Shown: positions 22,649-32,449 of the stretch, piece after piece
How the letters are laid out: each line of letters begins with the position of its first letter
Numbering within the stretch: position 1 is the first letter of the stretch
Assembly (NCBI RefSeq): GCF_019320115.1
Contig: NC_089587.1
Span: 108,487,158-108,551,157 of the forward strand
DNA: 64,000 nucleotides
Origin: Miscanthus floridulus
Lineage: Eukaryota; Streptophyta; Magnoliopsida; Poales; Poaceae
Direction of reading: 5' to 3'
Position numbers and translations under genes: made by a program
Notes under the pieces: generated by a model
What the model saw: the letters and a program-made list of their open reading frames with translations, nothing else
Databases searched by the model: none
What the model was told of the DNA's origin: nothing

Positions 22649-23625
22649 GAACTTTTGATGCTAGAAACATGAGCAACAGCAATGAACTAGACGTAGGGAC
22701 ATTCTACCCGAACCAGTATAAACCTCATGTCCTCTTAGCACACCATCCGAGCTAGACATGCAATATTAGAAATTTACTAGTTGGTGGCAACTCAAAACAC
22801 CGATAGTTGGCGTGCTAGGTAGGGGCCTTTTGCGCGTCTCGACATCCACACCAGGCCTCAGATGGCAAGTCACAACCTCAGCTAGCTCCTAGGCACGCAC
22901 GTGTGCTTCGAGGACCTAGACTTCATTGTCACGACGGAGGGAGAGTTGGCAATGGCTCCTGCCACTGTCTGACCTCTTCACTCCGCTAGCCTCGATGCGA
23001 TCGCCAAGGCACTTGAGGAGCTTTAGCTGCACGCAACAGAGGCCTGCGCCCCCGAAAGCAACCAGCTCCTTGACTTTGACTACGGGAGGTTAGATCATCA
23101 GCTAGGCATCTTCCTAGGACCCTGACTATCCTTAGAGGACTTGCGCCACCTCACCTTCTTGTTCACCAATGTTATGGCATAGCTTGCCGAAGGGGAGCCT
23201 CTCTAGAATACCCCATCTGGAGCACCCCGATAGTGCTCCTGTTCGGTCTCCACAACTCTATAGAGACCATTTGCCACCTTGTGGCACAACATGCGCCTCC
23301 TTTCCCCATGAACGACGAGTTTGTAGGAATGACCGAATATGTTGCGGAGTCTTTCCACGACCTCCTTGCAGAAGAAATGGAGTCGCCCTTCGCCTCTGAC
23401 TCCAGCAGGGTCAGCCATCACCTGTCTCGTGAATGTTTTATGGCAGGTACCCTCGAGGAACACATCGAAAGCATCCATGAGGAGGAGGCTACCCTGACAA
23501 ATGACCTCAATGATGAGGTCGAGGGGGATACAGAGGCTCTACCCCCCTTGCGGATGTAGTAGCTGAAGGCCTAGCACCAAGAGCTCAAGGAAGCACGACT
23601 CCAGCTCGAGCAGGAACACGCAGAG
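22649..23625 (+). repeat. Tandem duplication inside the Tat element (LTR end, leader, 5' gag), second copy
   Basis: 22649-22805 repeats the last ~157 bp of the LTR (compare 6654-6810), 22806-23128 repeats the leader (6811-7131), and 23129-23625 repeats the 5' gag (22139-22648). The junction at 22649 lies in GGAACTTTTGATGCTAG, matching both the gag side (GCAGGAAC) and the LTR side (GAACTTTCGATGCTAG). The duplication therefore arose at a short shared sequence. The first copy was later split by the Tekay element. Confidence 0.85.
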
Positions 23626-24080
23626 CTCGATCGAGAGATCGAGCGCCATGGACACAGTGGGTGCGTGCACCATGGCCCAGGCAAGCCAAAACATTGCTGC
23701 TGTGGTGGCCTTGCTTCGTGGGCTTCCCGGGCCCACAACACCTGAGGATCATTGGGTCCATCGTGAGATTCACATGCTACTCGAGCGTACGGTGGTGTAG
23801 CAAGCTGAAAGCTCATTGTCCTGACAATGTGAGTTCAATGCCAGCTAGCGCATGCCCTTGGAGCAACCCAACAATGACACATCAGTCCACCAGGCGCCGC
23901 AAGGCGGCAGACAGCGCACCGCGGTCCCGGTGCATGAGCGTCTCGGCCATAATTGTGACGTGCGTGACACCCTCAACACCCGTAGGCATACCCATGGTGA
24001 TGTGGGGGAGGGGGCTAGCCACGGCTACCACCCTCATCATGGTGGACGCTACAACAGCAGCGAGGACCAAAGCCCAAGCC
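23233..24080 (+). pseudogene. Tat gag, N-terminal and linker part, second copy
   Basis: After the region shared with the first copy, the frame continues into a glutamate-rich segment (ELKEARLQLEQEHAELDREI) and an Ala/Leu segment (NIAAVVALLRGLPGPTTPED) of the kind found in Tat gag before the capsid core. TAG stops and frame changes occur. At 24081-24085 it is interrupted by the SIRE/Maximus-like solo LTR; gag resumes at 26149. Confidence 0.75.
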
Positions 24081-24085
24081 TCGGC

Positions 24086-26143
24086 TGAAGGCTCTAGTTT
24101 GGTTTTGGTGAATTGATGAAACCCTAAGTGCTAACCTAGTTTATCAAAGTGATTGTGAGATAAGTAGCACTACTCCAAGTGGTGAAGCAAATGAAGATCA
24201 TGACTTGATGATGGTGATGCCATGGTGATGATCAAGTGCTTGGACTTGGAAAAGGGGCAAGAGAGAAACAAAAAGCTCAAGGCAAAGGTGAAATTGATAG
24301 GAGCTTTTTGGTTTAGTGATCGAGACACTTCACGAGTGTGTTCACATTTAGGATCGATAGCTATACTATTAAGAGGGGTGAAACTCGTATTGAAATGAGG
24401 TTATCAAAGTGTCACTAGATGCTCTAACTCATTGCATATGCATTTAGGATTTAGTGGAGTGCTAACACCCTTGAAAACATTTGTGAAAATATGCTAACAC
24501 ACATGCACAAAGGTGATACACATTGTGTTTAGAACTTGAGAGCAAGGGTTTGAAACTTCACCGACGGAGTGTACAAAAAAGATAGGGTTTCACAGAGTGC
24601 ACCACACGCTATCCTCGTGGGACCGGACACATCTGGTGTCCAAACCTAGGCGTCGGTCAGTCAGTAGAGATTGATTGGACTCTAAGCAAGTCTGGTCATG
24701 TATGACCGGATGCGTTCGGTTGCTCAGAGAGCTCACTGGACTCTCTCTGAGTTGCATAGGATGCTGGCTGATAAAACTGACCGGACGCTACTTTGGCGTG
24801 TCCGGTGCTAATGACATGGTGCTCGGGGGTTTGGTCTATGTGTTGACCGAACACTGAGTGAGTCTGGTTAGGGGTGACCGGACGTGTCCGGTCATGAATT
24901 TCCACCTCTAGACACTTACTGGAAGTGACTAGACGCTGGGGTCTTACCTCCGGTCATGATCTAACTAACGTGTCCAGTCGTGAATGGAACCTCTCTGGAA
25001 ACGACCGGACTCGGCAAAGGTGTGTCCGGTGTTGGCACTATGTTGCGTCCAGTCATGACTTAATCATTGAGATTGAGTGCTCAGCATTTGAAGCAAGGGA
25101 TGACATGGCAGCCATCCATTGACCGGATGCTAGCAGGGTGCGTCCGGTTGATCTGACCGGTGCATCCGGTCACCTCGATTTTCATTGGACTAAGGAGCCA
25201 ATGACTCTATTTCATGGGGGCTCTCTATTTAAGCCCCATGGCTAGCTCAAGCTCACTCTCTTGGCCATTTGCATTGACATAGCAACCTTGTGAGCTTACC
25301 CAAAGCCCTCTCACTCATCTCCATCATTGATTCATCATCTTTGTGAGATTGGGAGAGAATCCAAGTGCATTGCTTGAGTGTTTGCATCTAGAGGCACTTG
25401 GTGTTTGTGTTTCGCTGTGGGATTTGCTTGTTACTCTTAGTGATTGCCACCACCTAGATGGCTTGGAGTAGCGAGGATCATTGAGCAGAGGTTGGTGATT
25501 GTCTCCGGCTCCGATCGTGGTGATTGTGAGGGGTTCTTGACATTTTCCCGGCGAAGAGCCAAAAGGTACTCTAGTAAATTGCTAATGGCTTGTGTGATCC
25601 TCATCTTGTGTTAGTTGTGCGGCAACCTATTGAGGGTTTAGCGTGTGATGCCAATTAGCGCATGAACCTCCAAGTGAGTGAATCGCCACAATGAGGACTA
25701 GCTTGCCGACAAGCAAGTGAACCTCGGTAAAACAAATCATTGTGTCATCATTTGATTTCGAGGTGATTGGTATTCATTGGTATTCATCCTTGTGATTGAT
25801 TGGTTCATTCCTTGACTCGGCGGTATATCCATCTTGCCCTATCTCTTTACATTATCACAAACTAGTTGTCAAGCTCTTTAGTGTAGCTAGTCGTGAGAGC
25901 TTGTTAGTTTGGTTAGTGTGGCTCTTTAGTTAGCTTTTGAGAGCACACTAACTTAGTGTAGCAACATAGCAATTGTGTGGATAGAGCTATACAAAATAGA
26001 ATTGGGTAGGTGGCTTGCAACCCCATGTATAGTGCTAGCGCAAAATTCGCTTCGCCATTTTATTGACTAATCATTTGTCTTAGTGTTGTTATAGAAATTT
26101 TTAATAGGCTATTCACCCCCACTCTAGCCATTAGGACCTTTCA
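24086..26143 (+). mobile_element. Solo LTR, SIRE/Maximus-like (Ty1) family, 2058 bp
   Basis: It starts TGAAGGCTCTAGTTTGG and ends TTAGGACCTTTCA, with TCGGC (24081-24085) and TTGGC (26144-26148) as target duplication. No internal coding region remains. The same family occurs in reverse at 61944-63867. It carries a cluster of GACCGGACG / CGTCCGGTC half-sites at about 24620-25170. Assignment to the SIRE/Maximus group rests on the termini and size and is from family knowledge. The lack of internal sequence suggests recombination between the two LTRs of a full element. Confidence 0.8.
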
Positions 26144-26148
26144 TTGGC

Positions 26149-28530
26149 CTGCCAGGACCTCAGGCCTTCGACTGACACTTCCTCAATGCCGCCTTCCCGC
26201 CACGGTACCGACCTCCAACCAACATCCCAAAATACTCTAGGGAAACAAACCCCGGACTATGGATCGAGGATTATCGACTTGCTTGCCAAGCCGGTGGAGC
26301 GGATAATGATGACTTCATTATCCACAACCTTCCTATCGGTGTTTCGTACAAGCACCGGCAAGTAGATTTATTGTAATGCATGTTAGGCTCAGATGGTGCG
26401 CTAAAGGACACAAGATTTATACTGGTTCGGGTTGAATGTCCCTACGTCAAGTTTGTTGCTGCTCGTGTTATTAGCACCGAAAATGGTTCGTAGTAGGGGG
26501 TACAAATGATCGAGAGAGGGACAGGTCCCAAGTCTCTGATGGAAGGGTCAAAAGGAGGCCAAGAGCTTGGTAGCAGCTTGACTGTGTGTGTTGTGTGTTG
26601 TGCCATCAAAAGTCGGTCCTTTTGCTGGAGGAAGCGCATCCCCTTTTATAGATGAAGGGGATGGCTTTATAAGTGATAGGGCTAGGGTGCGTACACTACC
26701 TAGCCTTGTTGCTCATGTCTACCCAGCCTTGTCGCCCATTCTGGTGGGTGTGAAAGGATGATAAGCACCTACAATACTGTTGATGCCTCTGTAGAATGTC
26801 AGGATGGTTATAGAGTACTGCCCTGCGTAGGGTATGGACTGTAGTATAGTGGCTTTGACTTATGAGCATCGCCCAGCCTTGCTTCGCATGCCTTCTGGTT
26901 CCTATGAGTCTCTGTCGGAGGGACGTGGGGTCAGGGTCTGGAGTAGCGCCGTGGGCAAGGTCTTCTGATTTGGTGGACCCAAGGGGCCGGGAAGCGGACG
27001 CCGCTCCCCTATGATCATAACGTGGTGACCGCACATCCGTCATTTGTGGAGGATGCGAGTCCTTTTCTAGACCATAGTGGTTGTCGTATATCTTCATCGA
27101 GTTCCGTGTCCCAGAGCTAAAGGCGGCGCCTACAACTCTACAGGGCGAAGAGCACACACCCACAATACTTCTCAGGCTCTGCTACGCCCGGAAGGGTCTA
27201 AAGCACATGTCCCATAATTCCCTGGCAGTACCTTTCCTATCGGGGCGTAGGGTATGGTCCTTGAAGCCATGGTTGAGCCGAACGTCTTGTCTTGCCCTAT
27301 ACCCATCATCATGAGGAAATGGGGAGAGGTTGTCAGGCAAGATGAAACCAGTCCTTGGACATCGAGCGAGGCGAGGTTCATCCTCAGACGTCGAGCGAGG
27401 CGGAAACCAGTCCTTATTCCTCGGGCGAGACCGAGCCCATCCCTCGAGGGTTGGGCGAGGCAGAGTCTATCCCTCGGGCGAGGCGGAGCTGGCCCAAAGG
27501 CGTCGGGCAAGGCGGAGACTAGCCCTTAGCCCTCGGGTGAGGTGGAGCTGGCTCTAAGGCATCGGGCGAGGCGAAACTAAACTCCCATCATTCGGGCAAG
27601 GAACGTAGCGACGCCCTTATCCGTCCAAAAGTTTTTAACGTTCGATGGTTATTGGTTCCACCTCCTAGGGTACCCCGGTGTTAGGTCCCCGACACTTCCA
27701 TTGTTCTTGGCTAATTCGACACGAACATGGTTGGAACACCTTCCACCCAACAGAATCCAAAGTTGGGCGGACCTAAAAGAGATCTTCGTGTTGAACTTCT
27801 AGGGCACGTACAAGCGTCCTGGGAACCCATGGGATCTAAAAACTACCGATAGATGGCCGAAGAAACCCTCCATGGGTACATCCAGTGCTTCTCTTGGTAG
27901 TTCAACAAGCTGCATAATGTTACCAATGCCGACATTATAGGAGTTTTCCTATCTAGAATCACCTACAAGTCCCTAGTTCATAAGCTAGGACGTAAGGTCC
28001 CATGAACCACCAAGGAGCTCCTTGACATCATCACTAGCCACGCCTCGGGTGAGGAGGCAGTCGAAGCAATCTTCGACTGCCTCAAAGGCAAGGCAAAGTA
28101 GGATGAGTACACCAGCGAAGGCACCTCCAACCATCCCGTTAAGAAGAAGAACAAGCAGCAGAGCGAAGGCTCGCTCATGGCCGTTGTCGACCGCAAGGGG
28201 GGCCAGAAGCCCACAGAGGGTACCCCAAACCACTTCGAGAAGCTACTCGAAGGGCCATGCCTAAACCATTCCTTCCTTGTCAAGCATCTATACAAGGACT
28301 GTGGCCTCATAAAGCGGTTCTTGTCCGAAGGCTTCAACAAGGGAGGGCATGGGAAGGACCCTGAGCCAACTGTGGACAACACCGAGGGGAGGGATGGTGA
28401 CTTTCTAACACTGGATGGCTACCTCATGATCTTTAGAGGGTTGGCGGCCTACGACTCCAAGCGCCGCCAGAAGCTTGCACGTCATGAGGTCTATATGGCC
28501 GAACCGGTCATGCCTATCTTCCTCCGGTAG
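26149..28530 (+). pseudogene. Tat gag, capsid core and C-terminal part (interrupted)
   Basis: 26149-26328 and 27700 onward together read the Tat capsid core: NPGLWIEDYRLACQAGGADN, then FLANSTRTWLEHLPPNRIQS and SWADLKEIFV. A solo LTR (26334-27694) splits it between FIIHNLP and FLANS. Downstream (27980-28530) follow the basic C-terminal region with KKKNKQQSEG and CGLIKRFLSEG. At least five TAG/TGA stops occur between 27800 and 28110. Gag would have assembled the element's particles; this copy is dead. Confidence 0.8.
26334..27694 (-). mobile_element. Solo LTR of a Tat relative, antisense inside the gag
   Basis: Read on the minus strand it starts TGTCGGGGACCTAACACCGG at 27694 and ends AAACACCGATA at 26334, 1361 bp. 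It is flanked by a perfect CTTCC duplication (26329-26333 and 27695-27699). A TATAAAAG box lies at 26643-26650 on the minus strand, and a GC-rich minisatellite of the same type as in the host LTRs at about 27340-27590. The same LTR architecture as the host element means it inserted into a relative of itself. Confidence 0.88.
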
Positions 28531-28602
28531 TCGGAGTCCACCATAACCTTTGATCGGACCGACCACCCTGAGAGCGTCCCACAACCAGGGAGATATCTGC
28601 TC

Positions 28603-28998
28603 ATGGTTGACCCGATCATTGGCATGAACCATCTCACCAAGGTACTGATGGATGGAGGTAGTGGCCTCAACATCATGTATGCCAAAATGCTTGATGCCAT
28701 GGGCATCGACCGATCACGCGTTCGACTGACCGGAGTGCCTTTCCATGGTATCATGCCTAGAAAGCAGGCCGTGCCACTTGGGCAAATTGATCTGCCCATC
28801 ACTTTTGGGGATCCGTCCAATTATAGGACAGAGACCCCCACCTTCGAGGTGGTCGGGTTCCATGGAACCTACCATGCCATCCTACGATGTCCATGCTATG
28901 CGAAGTTCATGGCCATCCCTAACTACACCTATCTAAAGCTGAAGATGCTAGGATCGTGTGGGGTCATCACCATCAGCACCTCCTTCCAGCGCCCCTAG
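28603..28998 (+). pseudogene. Retropepsin domain of the Tat element
   Basis: The stretch holds the aspartic protease that would cut the Gag-Pol polyprotein. The active site reads VLMDGGSGLNIMYA, the D-G-G-S form usual in Tat elements, and further signs are FHGTYHAILRCPCYAKFMA and NYTYLKLKML near the end. It is uninterrupted for 131 codons but is separated from gag by stops at about 28530 and from RT by a stop at 28998 and further stops to 29500. It lies in the same frame as the end of gag. Confidence 0.85.
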
Positions 28999-29339
28999 AA
29001 TGCGAGGTCGAGTGCTACGATCACGCCACGGCAATCGTCGCCTCCAAAGAGCTTGCAACCATTGGGAAGGAGGTCGCTGAGGAAGCACCCGACCCCAAGC
29101 AGTTGGCTAGGTCTTTCGAGCTAGTGTAGGGCGCCAAGGAGGTCCTCATAGACCCTAGTGGCTCCAAAGGCAAAGCAGTGCGCATTGGCACCACTCTTTA
29201 TTCCAAATAGGAAAGCACGCCCGTTGGCTTCCTCCACGCCAACAGAGACATCTTTGTGTGGAAACCCTTAGACATGCTAGGCATTCCGAGAGAAGTCACC
29301 GAGCATGCCTTAAAGATCAGGCCAGGCTCCAAGCTAGTG

Positions 29340-30601
29340 AAATAGTGCCTACATCACTTCTATGAGGGGAAACATAGGGCCATCGGCGAGGAGATCATGA
29401 AGCTATTGGCGGCAGGGTTCATTAGGAAAGTATACCACCTAGAGTGGTTAGCCAATCCCGTCCTTGTATGAAAGAAGAGCGGAAAATGGAGAATATGTGT
29501 TGACTACACGGGTCTCAACAAAGTGTGTCCAAAGGACCCATTTCCTTTGCCACGCATAGACCAAGTAGTCGACGCTACCTCGGGGTGTGAAACCCTTTAC
29601 TTCCTTGATGCGTACTCCGGGTACCATCAAATCGTGATGAAAGAGTCCGACCAGCTCACGACATCTTTCATCACCCCGTTCGGATCATTCTATTACGTCA
29701 CAATGTCGTTCGGTCTAAAGAACATAGGGGCTACGTACCAGCATTGTATGCTCAAGTGTTTTGGAGACCTCATCAGGCAAACCGTTGAGGCCTCGTAGAT
29801 GACATCATGGTCAAGTCCAAATGGGCTGACTAGGTCATAGCTGACCTTGAGCAGACCTTCACAAAACTTTGAGCAAATGGCATTAAGCTCAATCCCGAGA
29901 AGTGAATTTTTAGGGTCCCGAGGGGTATGCTTCTTGGTTTCATCGTCTCCAAATGTGGCATCGAAGCCAACCCGAAGAAGATCTCAGCCATCACAAGGAT
30001 GGGCCTGATTCAGAACATGAAGGGGGTACAGCGAGTTACAGGGTGCCTCGCCATGCTTAGCCACTTCATCTCATGCGTCGGTGAACGAGGTCTCCCCCTC
30101 TATTAGCTTCTAAAGAAGGCCAACCATTTTGAATGGACGTCCGAGGCCTAGGAGGCGCTTGACATGGTCAAATATCTCCTGACGAAGGCTCCGATCCTGG
30201 TTCCTCTGACTGACGGAGAACCACTTCTACTATACATTGCGGCCACCACGCAAGTGGTCAGCGCTGCCCTGGTGGTGGAGCGAGATGAAGAGGGACATGC
30301 CCTCAAAGTACAGTGCCACATGTACTTCATTAGTGAGGTCATGTCCGATTCTAGGACCCGCTACCCTCAAATCCAGAAGCTCCTGTATGTCGTCCTCATC
30401 GCCAAGAGGAATCTATGCCACTACTTCAAGTCACATCTAGTGACAGTCGTGACGTCCTTCTCCCTCGGTGAGGTCATCCAAAACCAGGATGCCATGGGAA
30501 GAATCATGAAGTGGGCACTCGAGCTGATGGGACAAGGCATCTCATATGCCTCTCGCACGGCCATCATGTCCCAAGTGCTGGCTAATTTCATTGTAGACTA
30601 G
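29340..30601 (+). pseudogene. Reverse transcriptase and first RNase H of the Tat element
   Basis: RT signatures in order are the N-terminal KKSGKWRICVDYTGLNK (about 29472-29522, after TGA at 29469-29471), then PLPRIDQVVD, FLDAYSGYHQI with the first catalytic Asp, and SFGLKNIGATYQ. The YVDD active site is broken by loss of one base near 29795; the bases after it still read VDDIMVKS in the shifted frame. Downstream, stops of the TAG/TGA type are frequent to 30150. RNase H then shows LLLYIAATTQVVSAALV and RYPQIQKLLYVVLIA and ends at 30601 before a TAG. At least two frame changes make it inactive. Confidence 0.85.
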
Positions 30602-31168
30602 ACCGATGTCCAAATGTCGCCAGTAGTCATCAACCAGGGCTATTAGACAATGTACTTCGATGGATTGCTGATGAAGAAAGGTGCCGGTGTAGGGCAAGCC
30701 ATTTCCCTCCTCCAACAATATGACCAAATATGAGGTGCTCATCAATAGCCTATGCATCACCATCGAGTTGGATATCCGACGCCTCGATGTCCGAGGTGAC
30801 TTCCAGCTGGTCATTGACCAAGCCATGAAGGAGTCGAGCTGCCATGATACCAAGATGGCTACATACTACTGAGAAGTCCACCAGCTAGAGGACAAGTTCG
30901 ATGGCCTTGAGCTTAATCACATCCCGAGGCATCCCAATAAGGCAGCCGACGTGCTGGCGAAGGCGGCATCTGGCCGAGAGCCGATGCCGATAGGTGTTTT
31001 CACTAGCAATCAGCACAAACCCTCGATCTGCTTTGAGGAGCTAGAACAAGCCAGTGATGGGCCGCCTACCCTAGGCTTAGGGGCTAACCAGCCGTCGTCT
31101 CCATCTGACCCTGAGGTCATGGAGCTTGATGAGGATCCAGTGATAGAGCCCGACCCTCTGGCTGACTG
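30602..31168 (+). pseudogene. Second (extra) RNase H of the Tat element
   Basis: After the first RNase H comes a second domain starting TMYFDGLLMKKGAG (about 30649). This is the additional RNase H acquired by the plant Tat lineage. Later pieces are in other frames: a segment with LDVRGDFQLV (30778-30810) and HIPRHPNKAADVLAKAAS (about 30916-30970). A proline/acid-rich linker to about 31168 follows. Two frame changes and stops interrupt it. The domain is diagnostic of the lineage rather than functional here. Confidence 0.75.
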
Positions 31169-31199
31169 AAGGATGCCTTACCTCGACTCCCTTCTCCGT

Positions 31200-32402
31200 G
31201 AGGCGCTGTAGATGACAAGATAGAGGCTCAATGGCTCGCGCGTCATGCCAAGTCTTTTGTCCTTGTTGAGGGTGAACTCTACAAGCAAAGCCACACCAGG
31301 ATCCTACAGCACTGCATCCCCATCGAATAAGGGAAGTGGTTGTTGAGCGATGTCCACGGTGGGATCTACGGTAACCATGCCACGCCTAGAACCCTGGTCA
31401 GAAACACATTCCATCAAGGCTTCTACTGGATGACCGCAGTAGCCGACATCGAATAGATTGTGTGCACCTACGAAGGGTGTTAGTACTATGCTCGGTAGAC
31501 CCACCTACCGGCCTAAGCACTCCAGACGATCCACATCACATGGTCATTCGTGGTCTAGGGGCTCTATCTATTCGAACCTCTCCAAAGAGCGCCTGGGGGC
31601 TATACCCAATTGCTTGTCACTGTAGACAAGTTTACAGAGTGGATAGAGGCCCGATCGATCTCCGCGATCAAGTCCGAGCAATCCACGCTGTTCTTCCTTG
31701 ATATCGTCCATCGCTTTGGAGTACCGAACGCCATTATCACGGACAATGGCATGCAGTTCGTAGGGAAGAAGTTTCTCTCATTCTATGATGAATATCACAT
31801 CCGCATCGATTAGGTTGCCATAGCGCACCCCCGCACAAACGGGCAGGTCGAGCGCACAAACGGCATGGTCCTACAGGGCCTCAAACCTAGGATCTTCAAC
31901 CAGTTGAACAAGTTTGGCGAACGATGGGTCATAGAGCTTCCTGTGGTGCTCTAGAGCCTGAGGATGACCCCTAGCCAGGCCACTGGCTATGCACCATTCT
32001 TCATGGTCCATGGTTCTAAGGCTATCCAACCAACCGACCTCAACTATGGAGCGCCAAGGGTTAGGGCATACGATGAATAGGGAGCCAAGGCATACCTCAA
32101 GGACGCCATGGACCAGCTAGATGAAGCGCATGGCATTGCCCTCCTCCACTTGGCCAAGTACCAACAAGCATTGCGTCGATACCACAGCCACCGAGTGTGG
32201 GGTCAGGCCTTCAACATTGGAGACCTGGTCCTTCGCCTCGTCTAGAGCAGCAAGGACCGCCATAAGCTCTCTCTGCCATGGGAGGGACCATACATCATCA
32301 TAGAGGTGCTCTGACCAGGCGCCTACAAGCTCAAGACCATCCACGACGAAGACTTCGTCAATGCCTAGAACATTGAGCAGCTACGTCACTTTTACCCTTA
32401 AT
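31200..32402 (+). pseudogene. Integrase of the Tat element
   Basis: The N-terminal zinc region is decayed (about 31340-31500). The catalytic core shows Asp of VDKFTEWIEARS, Asp of IITDNGMQFVG and Glu of TNGQVERTNG. The C-terminal part (FNIGDLVLR, LPWEGPYII, YKLKTIHDEDF) ends at LRHFYP and TAA at 32400. Stops at about 31811, 31951, 32078, 32243 and 32311 are TAG or TGA at positions where Trp, Gln or Arg is usual. The enzyme would insert the element's cDNA. Confidence 0.85.
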
Positions 32403-32449
32403 AAACGCATACTTTCTCTTATCAGTTTTGCTATCTAACTCCCCGACCT

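Noticed and set aside
24620..25170. Repeated GACCGGACG / CGTCCGGTC motifs considered as a CRISPR-like array
   Set aside because: Spacing is irregular, repeats are short and occur in both orientations, and the context is a plant LTR.
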